Assembly (NCBI GenBank): GCA_030248215.1
Contig: JASANG010001107.1
Span: 124,001 to 188,000 of the forward strand
Reading direction: 5' to 3'
DNA length: 64,000 nt
From: Enoplolaimus lenunculus
Taxonomy: Eukaryota; Nematoda; Enoplea; Enoplida; Thoracostomopsidae
Position numbers and translations under genes: made by a program. Below are positions 61,100 to 64,000 of the stretch, one piece after another; position 1 is the stretch's first letter; every line of letters starts with the position of its first letter. The notes beneath the pieces are model-generated. The model had not been told where the DNA came from. It saw nothing but the letters and a program-made list of their open reading frames with translations, and searched no databases.

Positions 61100-64000
61100 T
61101 ACGTAACTTAGGTACTCAATTGTTAACTACTTTTTACAGTGAGCGTGTTTAACATGTTTTACTAAGGAATCTTAATTTAGAAATTATATATTTCGCGCTG
61201 CTTAAATTCATCAAACAGTGCTCGACTTAGATGCTATATCCGGTGCATATCCGGCTCCAGCAAAAAATTCACTATCTGACTCCAGGTGCTAGCGCTCTCG
61301 GTTAAAAATCGAAACCGACACCTGACTCGTGACTACCGAGACAAGCGATGAAAAATCTCGGTCTCGGTCAATTTTTGGACATCACCGAAAAAAAATAAAA
61401 TTTTTAAACAAAAATAGTTCTAATGCTCTGCTTATAATTGTAATGTAGCTATGAAAATTCATAGATTCACAGTAAAATTTTATTTATAATGGATCATTTA
61501 TACTTCAACAATACAGGTTCCATCAAAAATTCGTTTGCAAGTCACTGTTTCATATACATATGTCATAGACCCATGTGCTATTTAGAAAACTACCAATTTA
61601 CATATGACTATCTGGAATTCAAATAACAGTGATTTAAAACCAACGCTGATTGGTTAACGGCATTGTGTCTGCCCAAATAATGAAATCATTCAAATCCGAT
61701 TGGTCTATATGTTTGATAGCAGTTTATCACAGGTCAAACTGCTATAACATAAAATAGCAGATTGCCCTCGGCCAATTAGTAATTGGCCTGAATAGCATAT
61801 TGCTCTACAGGCTACCACATACGTATATAGGATCCGCTTGTTTTTACAAGTTGTGTTTATATCTACAAAGATGTTACATTAAATTCTCTGACGCGAACGC
61901 CTGCATTTTATCAGCAGCAGAATGCGCAGAAGACGCCACATTTTGACACCCCTCCCGGGATTTTTTGATATTTTTGGTAATAACTCCTTAACGGGTGGAT
62001 GAAATGAGACGATCTTGGTCTCATTTTACTCCCCCCAACACGGCAAAAAATGTGCTTATCCGTTCTAACGTCTCCGTTTTTTGAACAGATTTAGTGCTGT
62101 GCTCTTTTGTAATGTTTTGTAAAATGTCATTTTTTTAAAAAATTGAATGCGGTTAAAATGTGGAGAATTGTATGCTCTGTATATCATGTAACCAGCAATA
62201 AGTGTTATATACGTACTATTATTAATAAGCTTAGTGCATGTACGCTCAATCATCTATATTACTGCTCCACTTTTTCCTTAAAGTTATTTCAATAACTGGT
62301 TGTAGCTATATTAACATGCTACCTTTAGTTTTAAAACGCTGACTATGTATAACACACAGAGTGTAAAAATATGCCCCAATATTAAGCATGCATTAGATCA
62401 GGCCATCGTTAGAAACAGTAGTAAAAATGTGGAATGTAGTATGACCCCACCCCCGGGACCCCCAGAAAATATAATCGTCACTTTTTAATATTTATACGTT
62501 GTTGGCAACAAAACCAAAATTAATCTGTTATTTTATTAAGCGGGTTAACCTAGCTCACGCAACTGGGATATAGATGTGGATACGTATGATCTCCCAGAAA
62601 CATTTTTATCACCGCCCGGAAATTTAATTTCACAGTGTTTTTAGTTGTAATCCACAGATTTGCGCAGTTTTCGAACGTTGGATAACTAGTGTCTAGGATA
62701 GCCAGTGTCTAACGTGTTGTTTCTGTTGATTGTTGCAATGAGCGATATTTTTCTAAAAAATTGCGTTCTTCCGGTGAGGAGATCAAATTTAGGTTTTCGC
62801 CGGAAAATCACTTTTTTAAAAATTCAGCACCTTTTAAACATAAACCAAAGATTGTGGGGGTGATCATAATCATCTGCCGGAATCACCACACGTTTCGAAA
62901 TGTGACACAAGATATGCGTTGATTCTATTCCTCAAACTGCCTGTATGATGCAATAGCTGTGCACTTTCACTATTCGTATATATTTTGTCTTAGAACAAAA
63001 TCTAGTCGTTTAGGCAATAACAAAAATTTTCACAAACCACAACGTTCTTTATACCAACTTCTTGAGTGAGATGAGCCAGCGACGGATGAATAAAAGAATC
63101 TTTGTTTGGGCTCTAGTTTGAAAGCTTATGTTAATGTAGCGTCCACAAAAAACCACATTGCAGGAAAACCAACCATTAGTTGTAAAACTTGTAAACATGT
63201 AAAATTCCGAGGGGAACAATATTTGAGTTTTTACTCCATAACTTTTTATCTAATTGCAAAACCATATTCCACAATCGTTTCAATTCAAATTCCTGTTGCT
63301 GTTTCCGACTATTTAATATAGTTCGTGTTCAATCGTTTCAATTCAAATTCCTGTTGCTGTTTCCGACTATTTAATATAGTTCGTGTTAGAACCCTGCGAA
63401 TAACAATACTATTGTATATGTCGTAAAACAATCTCGAATCAAACTGCTTTACATTTCCTTTAAAAAAGGAGTTTTTACAATCGTTGCGGCATCATTCTGT
63501 TTCGCATGTCGCTGCACAGCCAAGTTGCTGTGCTCCATTTAAATAGTCGCTCACTATACTTAGTAAAATGGAGTATGCATCTCTCGCAAAGGCGCACACC
63601 TAAGTTTGCGAGACCAAAACCTGCCAAATACTGAAATCCCCAACCCTGTCCGGCTCCAGGTCCGGTAAATTACAATCCGTTTGCACAATCGCTCCACATG
63701 AGAATACCAAAAATATAAACGCACGTATGTATAGAAGAGAAAATAATTCAAGACAAAGTTTTAGACTTTTAGCGAAGGGTACTCCCTCATGAAGATTACC
63801 GAAGTAAAGTAGGCATAAATAACTACACTGCAAAGCTCAACGAATTCCCAATAAATACCGGTGCCGTATAGTTCGATATACAGTTCAGAAAGTTGCCACA
63901 ACACGATATTAAAGTAGTACCTGTTTCATCAAAAAGTTAAACTAAATCACGCTAATTTATTTCACACTACTGCAACAATACCTTATACATACTTTGTTTC
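61100..64000. other. Region upstream of the kinectin-like gene, no gene seen
   Basis: AT-rich, with frames shorter than 80 codons and no family similarity. Contains the CTCGGTC-type repeat (61290-61410), a CCGGCTCC-type remnant (about 61240-61285 and 63640-63675) and the 58-bp tandem duplication at 63272-63387. The promoter of the kinectin-like gene should lie just above 61027, but I found no convincing core element. Confidence 0.5.
63272..63387 (+). repeat. Perfect tandem duplication of 58 bp
   Basis: Two identical 58-bp copies (63272-63329 and 63330-63387) beginning CAATCGTTTCAATTCAAATT and ending TTAATATAGTTCGTGTT. No mismatch is visible, so the event is very recent or an assembly artefact. 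Confidence 0.92.

Overview
The window is nuclear DNA from an invertebrate animal. It is AT-rich, its genes are split by introns with GT/AG borders and a uniform codon phase, and the spaces between exons are full of short terminal-inverted-repeat elements, minisatellites and a tRNA-like repeat. The phylum cannot be fixed from the sequence alone. A kinectin/p180-family gene and small introns would suit a tunicate or another deuterostome invertebrate. The TTAGGC hexamer that recurs here is the nematode telomere unit, but every copy is internal to a transposon-like element, so it is weak evidence.

Three protein genes are well supported. (1) 7390-10621, plus strand: a two-exon SLC22-type organic ion transporter of the major facilitator superfamily (706 aa). 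(2) 15311-18097, minus strand: an intronless 928-aa type II membrane protein of the DUF229 family (alkaline-phosphatase/sulfatase fold), convergent with the first gene. (3) 33516-61027, minus strand: a 35-exon gene that I assembled exon by exon. Every splice phase matches, giving a 4419-nt reading frame for 1472 aa. It encodes an ER-type coiled-coil protein of the kinectin/ribosome-receptor p180 family, with an N-terminal membrane anchor, a lysine-rich patch, a long coiled coil and the conserved kinectin C-terminal blocks.

Two features of the third gene stand out. Exons 22-24 form a phase 0-0 cassette encoding a complete calmodulin-type EF-hand pair inside the coiled coil. In the 7-kb intron after exon 17 lies a same-strand ORF with an AMPK-beta-type glycogen-binding domain (CBM48). 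Its acceptor is phase-compatible with exon 17, so it may be an alternative last exon giving a membrane-anchored coiled-coil protein with a carbohydrate-binding tail. It could instead be a nested gene.

Layout: 1-7.1 kb is gene-poor (one possible orphan exon at 1860-1991); 7.4-10.6 kb SLC22; 10.7-15.3 kb repeats; 15.3-18.1 kb DUF229; 18.2-33.2 kb a repeat-rich desert; 33.5-61.0 kb the kinectin-like gene with the nested CBM ORF and large fold-back palindromes (46.8-48.9 kb); 61.1-64 kb no gene seen. No rRNA gene, intact tRNA gene or CRISPR array was found.
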